From Pseudophaeobacter leonis (GTDB taxonomy: Bacteria > Pseudomonadota > Alphaproteobacteria > Rhodobacterales > Rhodobacteraceae), in assembly GCF_002087335.1 (NCBI RefSeq), contig NZ_MWVJ01000005.1, positions 62,001 to 126,000 of the forward strand: DNA of 64,000 bases, read 5' to 3'. This document shows positions 1 to 8,723 of the stretch, in pieces (the first letter of the stretch is position 1; each line of letters opens with the position of its first letter). Both the position numbers and the translations under genes were made by a program. The notes below the pieces were generated by a model, which did no database searches, was not told the DNA's origin, and saw only the letters and a list, made by a program, of their open reading frames with translations.

Positions 1-1
1 A

Positions 2-271
2 AATCATGCGGAACCTGAATATTGCGCATTTCGCGGGGGGTTTTGATCGTCGCATGGTGCGCATTATCGCAGCCTTGGCTTTAGCCCCGAGATCATCAGG
101 TCGGCAGGCGCAGGCCGGGATAAAATCAGCCTTGGGCTGTGGGAATACAATGCCGAGGCCTATAACCGCGTCGCCCTGCGCGCAGGAATTTCCCCGGAGA
201 TTTCGCAGCTTTGGTTTGATCTGTCTTTTGGGGGTGCCACGTCCCCGGCGCCAATGCGCATGACGGGGTAA
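2..271 (+). pseudogene. 3' end of an unidentified protein, frame interrupted by TGA
   Basis: I do not recognise this protein. One forward frame is open from about 47 to a TAA at 269-271 and reads like real protein (for example LGLWEYNAEAYNRVALRAGI and SQLWFDLSFGG). The same frame continues to the left edge apart from a TGA at 44-46, just after a run of seven G. Either a single-base error near the G run or a TGG-to-TGA change would explain the stop. The gene starts outside the window, so its length is unknown. It reads in the same direction as the helicase that follows. A 12-bp tandem array begins right behind its stop codon. Confidence 0.4.
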
Positions 272-272
272 G

Positions 273-344
273 GCCGGCCAAAACACCGGCCAAAACACTG
301 GCGCAGAGACTGGCCAAAACACTGGCCAAGAGACTGGCCAAATA
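273..344. repeat. Tandem array, six degenerate 12-bp units
   Basis: Six consecutive 12-bp units run head to tail with the consensus ACTGGCCAAAAC and differ at a few positions each. The array starts one base after the stop codon of the partial gene on its left and ends about 70 bp before the helicase start. It is one of several such arrays in this window that sit at gene 3' ends. Confidence 0.8.
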
Positions 345-412
345 CTGGCGAAGATGCAGGCAGTGGATCGGTTGCTCTGGTGCAGCCGATCCAGCCGCTG
401 TAGGGTCGCGCC

Positions 413-1948
413 ATGACAGATCTGACCGTGAAATTCTCCGATGACCAGGCGGTTGCCTATGGCAGTGTCGCGGCCCTGCTGCGCCAGGCTGGGGTCGATA
501 TGGACGATGGCCTGCTGCAGCCGCCCATGGGGGAGGCTGGGGTCATGGCGGTGATTGGTAAAGCAGGCTCCGGCAAGACCCTGCTGCTCGCAGAGCTTTA
601 TAAGTCGCTGGAGCAGGCTGGCCTTGAGGTGGTTTCAGGCGACTATGAAAGCCGCAAGAAAACAGGCCGGCGCAGCCTGGCAATTCTGGCGCCAACCAAC
701 AAAGCGGCCAGCGTGTTGCGACTGCGCGGCGTGCCGGCCACCACCATTCACCGTATTCTGTACACGCCAGTCTATGACCCCGAATATGAGCGTATTGCCG
801 AATGGCTCACCGGGAACGGCGAGATCCCCGAGGTCGAGGGGCTGACCGAGGAGGCGCTGGCACGCGCGGCGGCGTTTTATGTCAAAAACAAATCCATCCC
901 CGGCGCCCTCGCCGTGGCAGGCTTGCGCGGCTCGGACTTTATCACCGGCTGGAAGCGACGCGAAGACCCTTTGGATGTGGGCTTTGTCGATGAGGCCTCA
1001 ATGCTGGACAATCGCCAGTTCGAGGACCTGAAAGAGATTTTTCCGACTTTGGTGCTGTTTGGCGACCCGGCGCAGCTGGCGCCGGTCAACCAATCGGGCT
1101 CTATGGTGTTTGAAACCCTGCCAGAGCCACGCCAGCTGGTGCTGCACCGGGTGCACCGGCAGGATGCGGACAACCCGATCCTGGATCTGGCCCATGCGCT
1201 GGCGGATCCGGCGCTGGGGTTTGAAGATTTTGAGCGGATGATCGAAGAGACCGCGCGGCGCGATGACCGGGTGGTCTGGGGCCAGCGGGTCGAAGTCGAT
1301 CTGATGGCGCGCAGTCCTGTTCTGGTCTGGCGCAACGCCACGCGCATCCGGCTGATCAATGCCTTTCGTAGCGTGCATGGCGCCCCCGAGGATGCGCTGG
1401 CAGAGGGTGAGCCGCTGATTTGCGACGGTATTGAGTTGCCGATGAAACACCGCAAGAAACGTCTGGATCTGGAGGCGCGCGGCCTGATCAAGGGCGCACA
1501 GGTTGTCTATCTTGGACCTGGGCGCAAACCGGGGTTCTCTAGGCTGCATGTGATGGGCGCGTTGGACCCACAGGTCTCGGCGGCCTCAATTGTCAAAATC
1601 GAAAAACCCGGCGAGGAAGAGCCGTTTATTCCCTATGCCGCCCGAATGGGGGCGACCTTTTTGCACGGGGCGGCGGTGACGATCCACAAGGCGCAGGGCT
1701 CGCAGTGGGACACCACGCAGGTCTTTGGCCCCGACATCCAGGTTGCGGCCCGCATGGGGCGTGTCGAGGCGGGCCAGCCTCTGTGGAAGCGTCTGGCCTA
1801 TGTGGCGATCACCCGGGCGCAGGAGCGTCTGATCTGGGTGGTGCGCAACCGGCTGTCAAAGCCAACTGGCCCGCTGCGGGTGGATGATCTAAAGGCCGCG
1901 CCGGCCGCAGCGCTGACTTTGGAAATACAAGAGGAAGCAATGCTATGA
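413..1948 (+). CDS. RecD-like ATP-dependent DNA helicase
   Basis: This is a superfamily 1 helicase of the RecD/exonuclease V alpha type, 511 residues, expected to use ATP to unwind DNA in the cytoplasm. Walker A is GKAGSGKT at about residues 49-56, followed by the motif Ia region LAPTNKAA near 92. Walker B is FVDEASMLD near 191, and GDPAQLAPV near 217 is the motif III region. The C-terminal helicase half carries VTIHKAQGSQWD and YVAITRAQERL, the UvrD/RecD-like C-terminal motifs. It is shorter than classical RecD and has no obvious nuclease domain. The ATG has only a weak AGGG upstream. The stop overlaps the start of the next gene (ATGA), so the two are probably translationally coupled, although the partner has no evident DNA role. 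Confidence 0.85.
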   Translation: MTDLTVKFSDDQAVAYGSVAALLRQAGVDMDDGLLQPPMGEAGVMAVIGKAGSGKTLLLAELYKSLEQAGLEVVSGDYESRKKTGRRSLAILAPTNKAASVLRLRGVPATTIHRILYTPVYDPEYERIAEWLTGNGEIPEVEGLTEEALARAAAFYVKNKSIPGALAVAGLRGSDFITGWKRREDPLDVGFVDEASMLDNRQFEDLKEIFPTLVLFGDPAQLAPVNQSGSMVFETLPEPRQLVLHRVHRQDADNPILDLAHALADPALGFEDFERMIEETARRDDRVVWGQRVEVDLMARSPVLVWRNATRIRLINAFRSVHGAPEDALAEGEPLICDGIELPMKHRKKRLDLEARGLIKGAQVVYLGPGRKPGFSRLHVMGALDPQVSAASIVKIEKPGEEEPFIPYAARMGATFLHGAAVTIHKAQGSQWDTTQVFGPDIQVAARMGRVEAGQPLWKRLAYVAITRAQERLIWVVRNRLSKPTGPLRVDDLKAAPAAALTLEIQEEAML

Positions 1949-2712
1949 GTACCGCAACACAGGCAAAATCGATACGGGCGAAATCGATCCTGATTACCGG
2001 GGCCAGTTCTGGTATTGGCCGCGCAGTGGCAGAGCTCTGCCTAGAAAAAGGCTGGCAGGTCGGGCTGCTGGCCCGGCGCCAGGAGGCGCTGGAAGAGGTC
2101 GCCATGGGCCATGTAAACGCCACGGTGCTGCCTGCGGATGTCACCGATGCGACGGCCGTGGACCACGCGGTCAACCAGTTTGCCATGGCCACGGGGCATC
2201 TGGATGTTCTGTTCAACAATGCCGGGATTTTTACAGCCGGTGGCACCATTGACGAGATCGCCCTTGAGGATTGGTACGCCTCGGTGAATGTAAACCTCAA
2301 CGGCATGTTTCTGGCCGCTCGGGCGGCCTTTCGTCAGATGCGGCATCAAACGCCTCAGGGTGGCCGGATCATCAACAATGGTTCAATCGCAGCACATTCC
2401 CCGCGGCCCAATTCCGCGCCCTATGCCGCCACCAAATCAGCCATCACCGGCCTGACCCGCAGCCTGTCGCTGGACGGGCGTGCCTTTGATATCGCCTGTG
2501 GCCAGATTGATATCGGCAATGCCAACACGCCTATGGTCGAAGATCTGGCGGCGCGTCAGGCGGCGCAGACCCCTGATGCCGAACCTATGCAGAGCTTCAA
2601 GGTGGAGGATGCCGCCAAATCGGTTCTGTACATGGCGCAGTTGCCTCTTGAGGCGAACGTGCAGTTTATGACCGTGATGGCGACCAAAATGCCCTATATC
2701 GGCCGCGGCTGA
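1945..2712 (+). CDS. SDR family NAD(P)-dependent oxidoreductase
   Basis: This is a 255-residue classical short-chain dehydrogenase/reductase. The cofactor motif TGASSGIG lies at residues 19-26, NNAG at 91-94, the catalytic serine in NNGSIA near 147, and the catalytic pair YAATK at 160-164. The substrate cannot be read from the sequence. The ATG overlaps the helicase stop by 4 bp, so the two are probably co-transcribed. The first dozen residues before the Rossmann strand are polar and may not all be needed. A 15-bp tandem array follows shortly after the stop codon. Confidence 0.88.
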   Translation: MSTATQAKSIRAKSILITGASSGIGRAVAELCLEKGWQVGLLARRQEALEEVAMGHVNATVLPADVTDATAVDHAVNQFAMATGHLDVLFNNAGIFTAGGTIDEIALEDWYASVNVNLNGMFLAARAAFRQMRHQTPQGGRIINNGSIAAHSPRPNSAPYAATKSAITGLTRSLSLDGRAFDIACGQIDIGNANTPMVEDLAARQAAQTPDAEPMQSFKVEDAAKSVLYMAQLPLEANVQFMTVMATKMPYIGRG

Positions 2713-2729
2713 CAGCTGCGGATTAAGCC

Positions 2730-2789
2730 CTGACAGGCGCTGCTGTGACAGGTGTTTCTGTGGCGGGCGTTCCTGTGACGGGCGCGCCT
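2730..2789. repeat. Tandem array, four degenerate 15-bp units
   Basis: Four 15-bp units with approximate consensus GTGACAGGCGTTCCT start 17 bp after the SDR stop codon. Read forward they would give a TGxxV-like repeat, but they lie outside any convincing gene. They occupy the gap between the convergent SDR and TIGR02186 genes. Confidence 0.75.
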
Positions 2790-2849
2790 GCCACTTACTG
2801 CCCCTCGCTGCGGCGGGGCAGGGCTGGCGGGCGGCGCAAACGGGCGAAA

Positions 2850-3659
2850 TCAGCCATTGCGGAGCAGGCGGAAGGCCGCAGAGGCGCCCCAGCCGGCCGC
2901 AATGGCAATTGCCAAAGACATCAGCCCGTAAAGAAACGGCTTCTCGCGCGACATCGCGTAGAGGAACCGCTCCAGCCCGACCTTGCGCACATCGATGTCG
3001 GTCTCAAACTTGGAGACAACTTTTCCATCCCGCGTGAGCAAGATTCGCGCGGTATAATGCCCTTCGGTCAGATCGGACGGCATCTCGATGGCGGTGCGGA
3101 ACAGGGTTTGCTGATCGACCGCGACGGTGTTCTCACGCAGCGAGTAAAGCCCGCGGTCCTCGCGAATGCGCACCACAGCATCGGCAAAATCCTGCGCCCC
3201 CTGGATATTCATCGCAGCGCCAACCGAACGGATGGCACGGGCGATAGAGACACGGTAGCGCAGATCCTCGGTATCAGAGATGACCTCTGAAAAGGGCGCA
3301 CTGGTGGCAATGGCATAAAAGCTGGGCGCGGAATCAACCAAAACACTGTCGGTGTTGACCCAGATGCCGAGCCGTTTGGCCTTGCGGCGCACGGTGACGG
3401 GGGACTGGGGACCAGAGACCGCAACAATAACCTGCAGCGAAGGGCCCTCGGGAATGGGGGTTTCGCGCTTTACCGCGCCAAAAATCAGAATTTCTGAGCC
3501 GTCAAAATCGGCGGTGATGGCAACGCGGTCCTGGCTGAGGCCCAGCACCACTTCTTCTCCGGCTTTTCCTGCAGCCTGCGCATGCGAGGGTAGCGGAGCA
3601 AGGGCGCCCACAGCCAGAGACAGGCAGAGAGACAGCGACTGCAACAGGGGGCGGGTCAT
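2850..3659 (-). CDS. TIGR02186 family membrane-anchored protein
   Basis: This 269-residue protein matches the alphaproteobacterial TIGR02186 family, whose function is not established. It has an N-terminal signal peptide (LSLCLSLAVGALAPLPSHAQA), a mainly beta-rich body that should lie in the periplasm, and one C-terminal membrane segment near residues 243-262 (FLYGLMSLAIAIAAGWG). I chose the ATG at 3659, four bases after the stop of the upstream gene. A TTG two codons earlier would overlap that stop. The family is commonly found beside sulfite exporters, as here, so a role in sulfur-compound export is plausible but is inferred only from context. Confidence 0.82.
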   Translation of the reverse strand: MTRPLLQSLSLCLSLAVGALAPLPSHAQAAGKAGEEVVLGLSQDRVAITADFDGSEILIFGAVKRETPIPEGPSLQVIVAVSGPQSPVTVRRKAKRLGIWVNTDSVLVDSAPSFYAIATSAPFSEVISDTEDLRYRVSIARAIRSVGAAMNIQGAQDFADAVVRIREDRGLYSLRENTVAVDQQTLFRTAIEMPSDLTEGHYTARILLTRDGKVVSKFETDIDVRKVGLERFLYAMSREKPFLYGLMSLAIAIAAGWGASAAFRLLRNG

Positions 3660-3661
3660 GA

Positions 3662-4582
3662 TCAATGTCCTCCCGCCGCGCCAAGGGAATAGAGCTCGGA
3701 AGGCATCAGCAGCAGGTCGAGCCCCAGTTTGGCACAGACCACCATGACCATCAGGGCGAGCAGAATACGCAGCTGCTCAGCCTTGAGGTAGACGCCGATG
3801 CGGGTGCCAATCTGGGCGCCAACCACGCCACCAACCAGCAACAGAACCGCCAGCACGATATCAACCGTGTAGTTGGTGGTGGCGTGCAGCATCGTTGTAA
3901 AGGCCGTTACCAGAATGATCTGAAACAGCGATGTGCCAACAACAACCTTTGTGGGCATGCCAAGAATGTAGATCATTGCAGGCACCATGATAAAACCACC
4001 GCCGACGCCCATGATGGCTGCCAGAATACCAACGGCGACGCCGACCAGGATTGGCGGGATGACCGAGATATACAGCCCGGAGGTGCGAAAGCGCATTTTG
4101 AACGGCAGGGCATGCACCCAGCCACGCTGGCGGCGCGGCGGCAGAGCGCCACCGGCGCGTTTGGACTTGAATATGGCGTTGAGGCTCTCGATGAACATCA
4201 AGGTGCCAACAACGCCCAGGAAGACCACATAGCAAAGGGTCACCAGCAAATCGACCTGTCCGAGGCTTTTGAGGTAGTTAAAGACCACCACGCCCACTGC
4301 AGCGCCGATGAGGCCGCCAACCTGCAGCACCATGCCCATCTTGATGTCGACCGTGCGCCTTCGGAAATGCGCCAGGACGCCCGAAAAAGAGGAGGCGACG
4401 ATCTGGTTGGCCTCGGTGGCGACCGCGACAACGGGCGGGATGCCAATAAAGAACAACAAAGGTGTCATCAGAAATCCACCGCCGACCCCGAACATGCCGG
4501 ACAAAATTCCGACGATGCCCCCGAGGCCCAGCAGGAGGAAGGCGTTGACCGATACCTCGGCGATGGGAAGGTAAACTTGCAT
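3662..4582 (-). CDS. Sulfite exporter TauE/SafE family permease
   Basis: This is a polytopic inner-membrane protein of about 306 residues with roughly eight hydrophobic segments. It carries the duplicated glycine-rich signature of the TauE/SafE family (GVGGGFLMTPLLFFIGIPP in the first half, GVGGGFIMVPAMIYILGMP in the second). Members export sulfite or sulfoacetate, or act as small-anion permeases; the substrate here is unknown. I prefer the ATG at 4582, giving MQVYLPIAEV, over an ATG seven codons upstream at 4603. Neither has a clear ribosome binding site. The gene is directly followed by the TIGR02186 gene, and the two form a two-gene unit. Confidence 0.85.
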   Translation of the reverse strand: MQVYLPIAEVSVNAFLLLGLGGIVGILSGMFGVGGGFLMTPLLFFIGIPPVVAVATEANQIVASSFSGVLAHFRRRTVDIKMGMVLQVGGLIGAAVGVVVFNYLKSLGQVDLLVTLCYVVFLGVVGTLMFIESLNAIFKSKRAGGALPPRRQRGWVHALPFKMRFRTSGLYISVIPPILVGVAVGILAAIMGVGGGFIMVPAMIYILGMPTKVVVGTSLFQIILVTAFTTMLHATTNYTVDIVLAVLLLVGGVVGAQIGTRIGVYLKAEQLRILLALMVMVVCAKLGLDLLLMPSELYSLGAAGGH

Positions 4583-4786
4583 GAATAAGTTAGAGCGCAG
4601 CATTGCAAGAAAAGCAACTGAGGATGCCGCTCTGCAGCGTGCAGGACTGATCAGAGGGCGAAACTGGACCTATAGATGGCAAGAGCGCCACAGGCGGCTG
4701 GGTGGGGCAGGCGCCGTTGGCCTCTGGCCGGGCTTTTGGGGGGCAGGGGGCTGCAAAGAGGCATACAGGGCTGCAGGCCCCAGAGA

Positions 4787-4821
4787 AAAGCCCCGCGCAG
4801 ATGTCAGCTGCGCGGGGCTTT
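4787..4821 (-). terminator. Intrinsic terminator after the BMP-type ABC operon
   Basis: A perfect 14-bp stem (AAAGCCCCGCGCAG paired with its complement) with a 7-nt loop lies 27 bp beyond the stop of the last permease gene. On the minus strand the stem is followed by TTTTCTCT. It probably ends the ABC transporter transcript. Confidence 0.8.
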
Positions 4822-4848
4822 GTAGCCGTTTCTGGCAGGCAGCGCTGC

Positions 4849-5813
4849 TTAGCGCTCTTTCACATAGGGCTCACCACCGGCGCGGGGGGGGACGGCCTTG
4901 CCGACAAAACCCGCAAGGATAACCACCGTCAGGATATAGGGCAGGGCATCCATGGCCTGCACCGGAATGGTCAGTGAGCCCAGCTCGATGTTCTGGAACC
5001 GCAGGGCCACGGCCTGCAGCAGGCCAAAGAGCAGACAGGCTCCCATCGCCTGCCAGGGCCGCCATTTGGCAAAGATCAGCGCGGCCAGCGCGATAAAGCC
5101 ACGTCCGGCGGTCATGTCCTTGACAAAGCCGGCCTGCAGCGCTGTGGCGAGATAGGCGCCGGCAATGCCGCACAACACACCGCAGATCGCCACCGCCGCA
5201 TAGCGCAGGCCGATGACCGAAACCCCGGCGGTATCCACCGCTGCCGGGTTTTCACCAACGGCGCGCAGGCGCAGGCAAACCGGGTGCGATAGAGGATCCA
5301 CCAGGTGGCGGGCACCGCCAGAAAGGCAAAATAGACCAGAATGGAATGGCCCGAGATTAGCTCGGAATAGATGGGACCAAAGACGGGCACATCCTTGACG
5401 CTGTCGGCAAAGGGAAAGGTGATCGGGCCAAAGCGGCCACTGGTGAGCAGCGATGGCGTGCGTCCGCCCTGTTTGAACCAGTCCTGCGCAATCAGCACGG
5501 TCAGGCCTGCCGCCAAAAAGTTGATCGCCACGCCCGAAATGAGCTGGTTGCCACGAAAGGTGATAGAGGCCAGGCCATGCAGGCCGGACAGCACCAGTGA
5601 TGCGGCGATGCCAGCCAGCAGTCCCAGCCAGACATTGCCGGTTACAGCGGCAATCGCAGCCGAGAAAAACGCCGCCATCAGCATCTTGCCTTCCAGCCCG
5701 ATATCAAAGACCCCGGCGCGTTCGGAATACAAGCCCGCCAGACAGGCAAGCAGCAGTGGCGTTGCCAGCCGGACGGTGCTGTCCAGCACCTGAATCAAAG
5801 TAAGGAAATCCAT
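4849..5813 (-). pseudogene. ABC transporter permease, BmpA/NupQ-type (frameshifted)
   Basis: This is the second membrane subunit of a BMP-family importer. The frame is intact from the ATG at 5813 to about 5276. It then shifts, and the remaining half (GVSVIGLRYAAVAICGVLCG and onward) continues in another frame to a TAA at 4849. Restoring one G in the coding strand near 5276, turning TTTGCC into TTTGGCC, rebuilds a continuous protein of about 321 residues with the expected RTRFGLRLRAVGENP loop. The rest of the sequence is well conserved, so a sequencing error or a very recent mutation is more likely than old decay. The start overlaps the upstream permease stop (TGATG). Confidence 0.8.
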
Positions 5814-6907
5814 CAGTTGGCCTCCTTACGCAGGGCAAGGAAGATCTTCTCAAGCGGGATCCGCACCATATTGTCCAATGCACCGGTAAAGAGGATAACC
5901 AGCGCCTGGATCACCACGATGAGCTCGCGCGGGATCTTGGTCCAGAGCGCCAGTTCTGCGCCGCCCTGATACAAGAATCCAAACAGGATCGCGGCCACAA
6001 ACACGCCAAAGGGATGGTTGCGGCCCATCAGGGCAACAGCAATACCAATAAAGCCAGCGCCTTCGGTGGCGTTCAGCACCAGACGTTCGACCTCACCCAT
6101 CACATTGTTGATGGCCATCATCCCGGCCAATGCGCCCGAGATCATCATGGCGATCATGGTGATTTTTACCGGCGAAATCCCGGCATAACGCGCGCCGGGC
6201 TCTGATTTTCCAAAGGCGCGGATCTCAAAGCCCAGAGCGCTGCGCCAGATCCGCAGCCAGACCCCAAAACAGGCGGCAACCGCCACCAGCAGGCTGACAT
6301 TGGCCGGGGCCGATTTGGAAAAGGCGATGCCAAGCGGTGCCAGCAATTCGTGCAGCGAGGGCAGATGCACCGTGTCGCTGAACCGGGCCGAGGCCGGATC
6401 CATCGAGTTTGCAGGCTTCAGCACATTGACCAGCACATAGTTCAGCACAGCCGCGGCGATAAAGTTGAACATGATGGTTGTGATGACGATATGGCTGCCG
6501 CGTTTGGCCTGCAGATAGGCCGGAATAGCGGCCCAGGCGGCGCCAAAGAGCCCGGCCCCAAGGGTGGCAAAGAGCAGCGCCAGCGTCCAGTGCGGCCAGG
6601 GGATGAACAGGCAGATCATGGCAACACCCAGCCCCCCCAGCATGGCCTGACCTTCGCCACCGATATTGAACAGCCCGGCATGGGCCGCCACCGCCACCGC
6701 AAGGCCGGTGAACATGAAATTCGTGGCATAATACAGCGTATAGCCCCAGCCATAGCTGGATCCCAGGGCACCATCGACCATGAGTTTGACAGCCGCAATC
6801 GGGTCCTCGCCAATGGCAAGGATCACCAGAGCAGAGAGGCCAGCAGCGAGAACCAGGCTGATCAGGGGGATCAGCACAACATCGGCCCATTTAGGCATTT
6901 TTTCCAT
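5813..6907 (-). CDS. ABC transporter permease, BMP/nucleoside type
   Basis: This 364-residue multi-spanning protein is the first permease of the importer and belongs to the BPD_transp_2 (NupP/YufP-like) group. Recognisable features are the N-terminal membrane segment (VVLIPLISLVLAAGLSALVIL), the FNIGGEGQAMLGGLG motif near residue 81, and the conserved C-terminal stretch ATEGAGFIGIAVALMGRNHP. Related systems import purine nucleosides. The start ATG directly follows the ATPase stop codon; a second ATG three codons in (MPKWADV) is also possible. It pairs with the frameshifted permease downstream. Confidence 0.87.
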   Translation of the reverse strand: MEKMPKWADVVLIPLISLVLAAGLSALVILAIGEDPIAAVKLMVDGALGSSYGWGYTLYYATNFMFTGLAVAVAAHAGLFNIGGEGQAMLGGLGVAMICLFIPWPHWTLALLFATLGAGLFGAAWAAIPAYLQAKRGSHIVITTIMFNFIAAAVLNYVLVNVLKPANSMDPASARFSDTVHLPSLHELLAPLGIAFSKSAPANVSLLVAVAACFGVWLRIWRSALGFEIRAFGKSEPGARYAGISPVKITMIAMMISGALAGMMAINNVMGEVERLVLNATEGAGFIGIAVALMGRNHPFGVFVAAILFGFLYQGGAELALWTKIPRELIVVIQALVILFTGALDNMVRIPLEKIFLALRKEAN

Positions 6908-8437
6908 CTACGCGGCCTCCCCCGCGACGCCGGCCATCAACAGGCCCAGCTCTTTTTCATCGGTCTGGTTCACGTCGCGTTCGCCCATGATCACACCGTC
7001 AAACATCACCGCCACGCGGTCGGCGAGCGACAGGATCTCTTCCAGTTCGACCGAGACCAGCAGGATGGCTTTGCCCTGATCGCGCAGATCGACAATTTGT
7101 TTGTGAATGAATTCAATGGCGCCAATATCGACGCCACGGGTGGGCTGACCAATCAGCAGCAAATCCGGATTGCGCTCGATCTCACGCGCCACCACGATTT
7201 TTTGCTGATTGCCGCCGGAAAAGTTTTTCGCCGCGAGCCAGGGATCTGGCGGCCGCACATCGAATTTCTGCATCTTGGCTTCAGTATCCGCCCGGATCGC
7301 CGCATTGTCCATCAACAGGCCCTGCTGGTATTCGGGCGCGTGGTGATAGCCAAAGGCGGTGTTTTCCCAGGCGTGAAAGTCCATGAGCAGGCCCTCGCGC
7401 TGGCGATCCTCTGGTACATGGGCCACGTGCGATGCGCGCCGGGCGCGGGCATCCGAGCCAGCGCCGCGCAGCGGCAGATCGCTGCCGTTCAGGCGAATGG
7501 TGCCTTCGCCAATGCGCATGCCACCCAGCACCTCTAGCAGTTCCGACTGGCCATTGCCGGCCACGCCCGCAATGCCGAGGATCTCTCCGGCCCGCACCGT
7601 CAGGTCGATGCCTTTGACGCGTTCCACGCCGGCCTCGTCCATGACCCGCAGGTTTTCAATTTCAAGCACCGGTTTGCCGGGGTTTGCTGGGAGTTTATCC
7701 ACCTGCAGCAGCACCTTGCGCCCCACCATCAGCTCTGCCAGATGCTCGGGGCTGGTCTCGGCGGTTTTGACCGTTGCCGTCATCTCGCCGCGCCGCATCA
7801 CCGAGACCGTGTCGGTGGGTTCCATAATTTCGCGCAGCTTATGGGTGATCAGGATGATGGTTTTGCCTTCGGCGCGCAGCCGGTCGAGAATGCGAAACAA
7901 CTGGTCAGCCTCGGCCGGGGTCAGCACGCCGGTGGGCTCATCCAGAATCAGGATATCGGCCTGACGATACAGCGCTTTCAGGATCTCGACCCGCTGCTGC
8001 ATGCCGACGCCGATTTCATCAATGCGCTTGTCGGGATCAACGTTGAGCTCATACTCGGCAGCGAGCTCTTTCAGGATCTTGCGCGCCTTGGTCAATGAGG
8101 GCATCAGCAGGCCGCCCTCTTCGGCGCCCAGCACGATGTTTTCCAGCACGGTGAAATTCTCCACCAGTTTGAAATGCTGAAACACCATGCCGATACCGGC
8201 CGCGATGGCGGCCTGGCTGTCGGGGATCTCGGTTTTGCTGCCGTTGATCCAGACCTCGCCTTTGTCGGCTTTGTAAAACCCGTAGAGGATGCTCATCAGG
8301 GTGGATTTGCCAGCGCCGTTTTCGCCAATGATACCGTGGATGGTACCGGGTGCGACGCTGATCGAGATGTCTTTGTTGGCTTGAACGGGGCCAAAGGATT
8401 TTGAAATCCCTTTGAGTTCAATGGCGGGGGCGGTCAA
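6908..8437 (-). CDS. ABC transporter ATP-binding protein with two ATPase domains, nucleoside type
   Basis: This 509-residue protein has two tandem ABC ATPase domains, as in RbsA, MglA and NupO. The N-terminal domain has Walker A GENGAGKST near residue 38 and Walker B ILDEPTGVLTP near 164. The C-terminal domain has a degenerate P-loop (GVAGNGQSE near 293), the signature FSGGNQQK and the LIGQPTRGVD box. One site is therefore probably non-hydrolytic, which is usual for this class. It energises the two permeases encoded downstream. Its start overlaps the end of the small SnoaL-like gene by 4 bp. Confidence 0.9.
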   Translation of the reverse strand: MTAPAIELKGISKSFGPVQANKDISISVAPGTIHGIIGENGAGKSTLMSILYGFYKADKGEVWINGSKTEIPDSQAAIAAGIGMVFQHFKLVENFTVLENIVLGAEEGGLLMPSLTKARKILKELAAEYELNVDPDKRIDEIGVGMQQRVEILKALYRQADILILDEPTGVLTPAEADQLFRILDRLRAEGKTIILITHKLREIMEPTDTVSVMRRGEMTATVKTAETSPEHLAELMVGRKVLLQVDKLPANPGKPVLEIENLRVMDEAGVERVKGIDLTVRAGEILGIAGVAGNGQSELLEVLGGMRIGEGTIRLNGSDLPLRGAGSDARARRASHVAHVPEDRQREGLLMDFHAWENTAFGYHHAPEYQQGLLMDNAAIRADTEAKMQKFDVRPPDPWLAAKNFSGGNQQKIVVAREIERNPDLLLIGQPTRGVDIGAIEFIHKQIVDLRDQGKAILLVSVELEEILSLADRVAVMFDGVIMGERDVNQTDEKELGLLMAGVAGEAA

Positions 8438-8706
8438 TCGGGCTCTCCCATGCCTGAAAATCCAATCACACGCAGCAGCCTGTCCTCTGCCAGATCTGCG
8501 AAATACTGCCCGCGCATCATAGCCGTAAACTGGGCAATATAGTCCGAAAAGGCCTCGCGGCCCTGTATGCAGCCCTCAATCGGGTCTGGAGCGTTTGGAT
8601 CGGAGTAGTAAAAAATCGGCCCAATGGCTGCATCTGTCTTGGCAGCACGCTCCTCGGGCGACGGGGCGCCCCAGGCCGAAAACAAGGTATGAAGACACAT
8701 TGTCAT
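8434..8706 (-). CDS. Small SnoaL/NTF2-like protein, probably internally deleted
   Basis: This 90-residue protein lies between the binding-protein and ATPase genes and overlaps the latter by 4 bp. The N-terminal half (LFSAWGAPSPEERAAKTDAA, FYYSDPNAPDPIEG, FSDYIAQFTAMM) looks like the first half of a SnoaL-like nuclear-transport-factor-2 fold protein. The last 22 residues (RGQYFADLAEDRLLRVIGFSG) look like the end of the same family, but the middle strands seem to be missing. The join falls at an ATGATG, so deletion between short repeats is possible. Family recognition is from memory, and a biochemical role in uptake is unknown. Confidence 0.55.
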   Translation of the reverse strand: MTMCLHTLFSAWGAPSPEERAAKTDAAIGPIFYYSDPNAPDPIEGCIQGREAFSDYIAQFTAMMRGQYFADLAEDRLLRVIGFSGMGEPD

Positions 8707-8723
8707 GGCCTGGGGCTTTCTGT

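Noticed and set aside
273-344. CRISPR array
   Set aside because: Units are directly adjacent without spacers and are degenerate; no cas gene is near.
3665-4588. 307-codon forward open frame
   Set aside because: It is the antisense of the TauE/SafE gene; its His/Asp/Gln-rich composition is typical of a shadow frame in GC-rich DNA.
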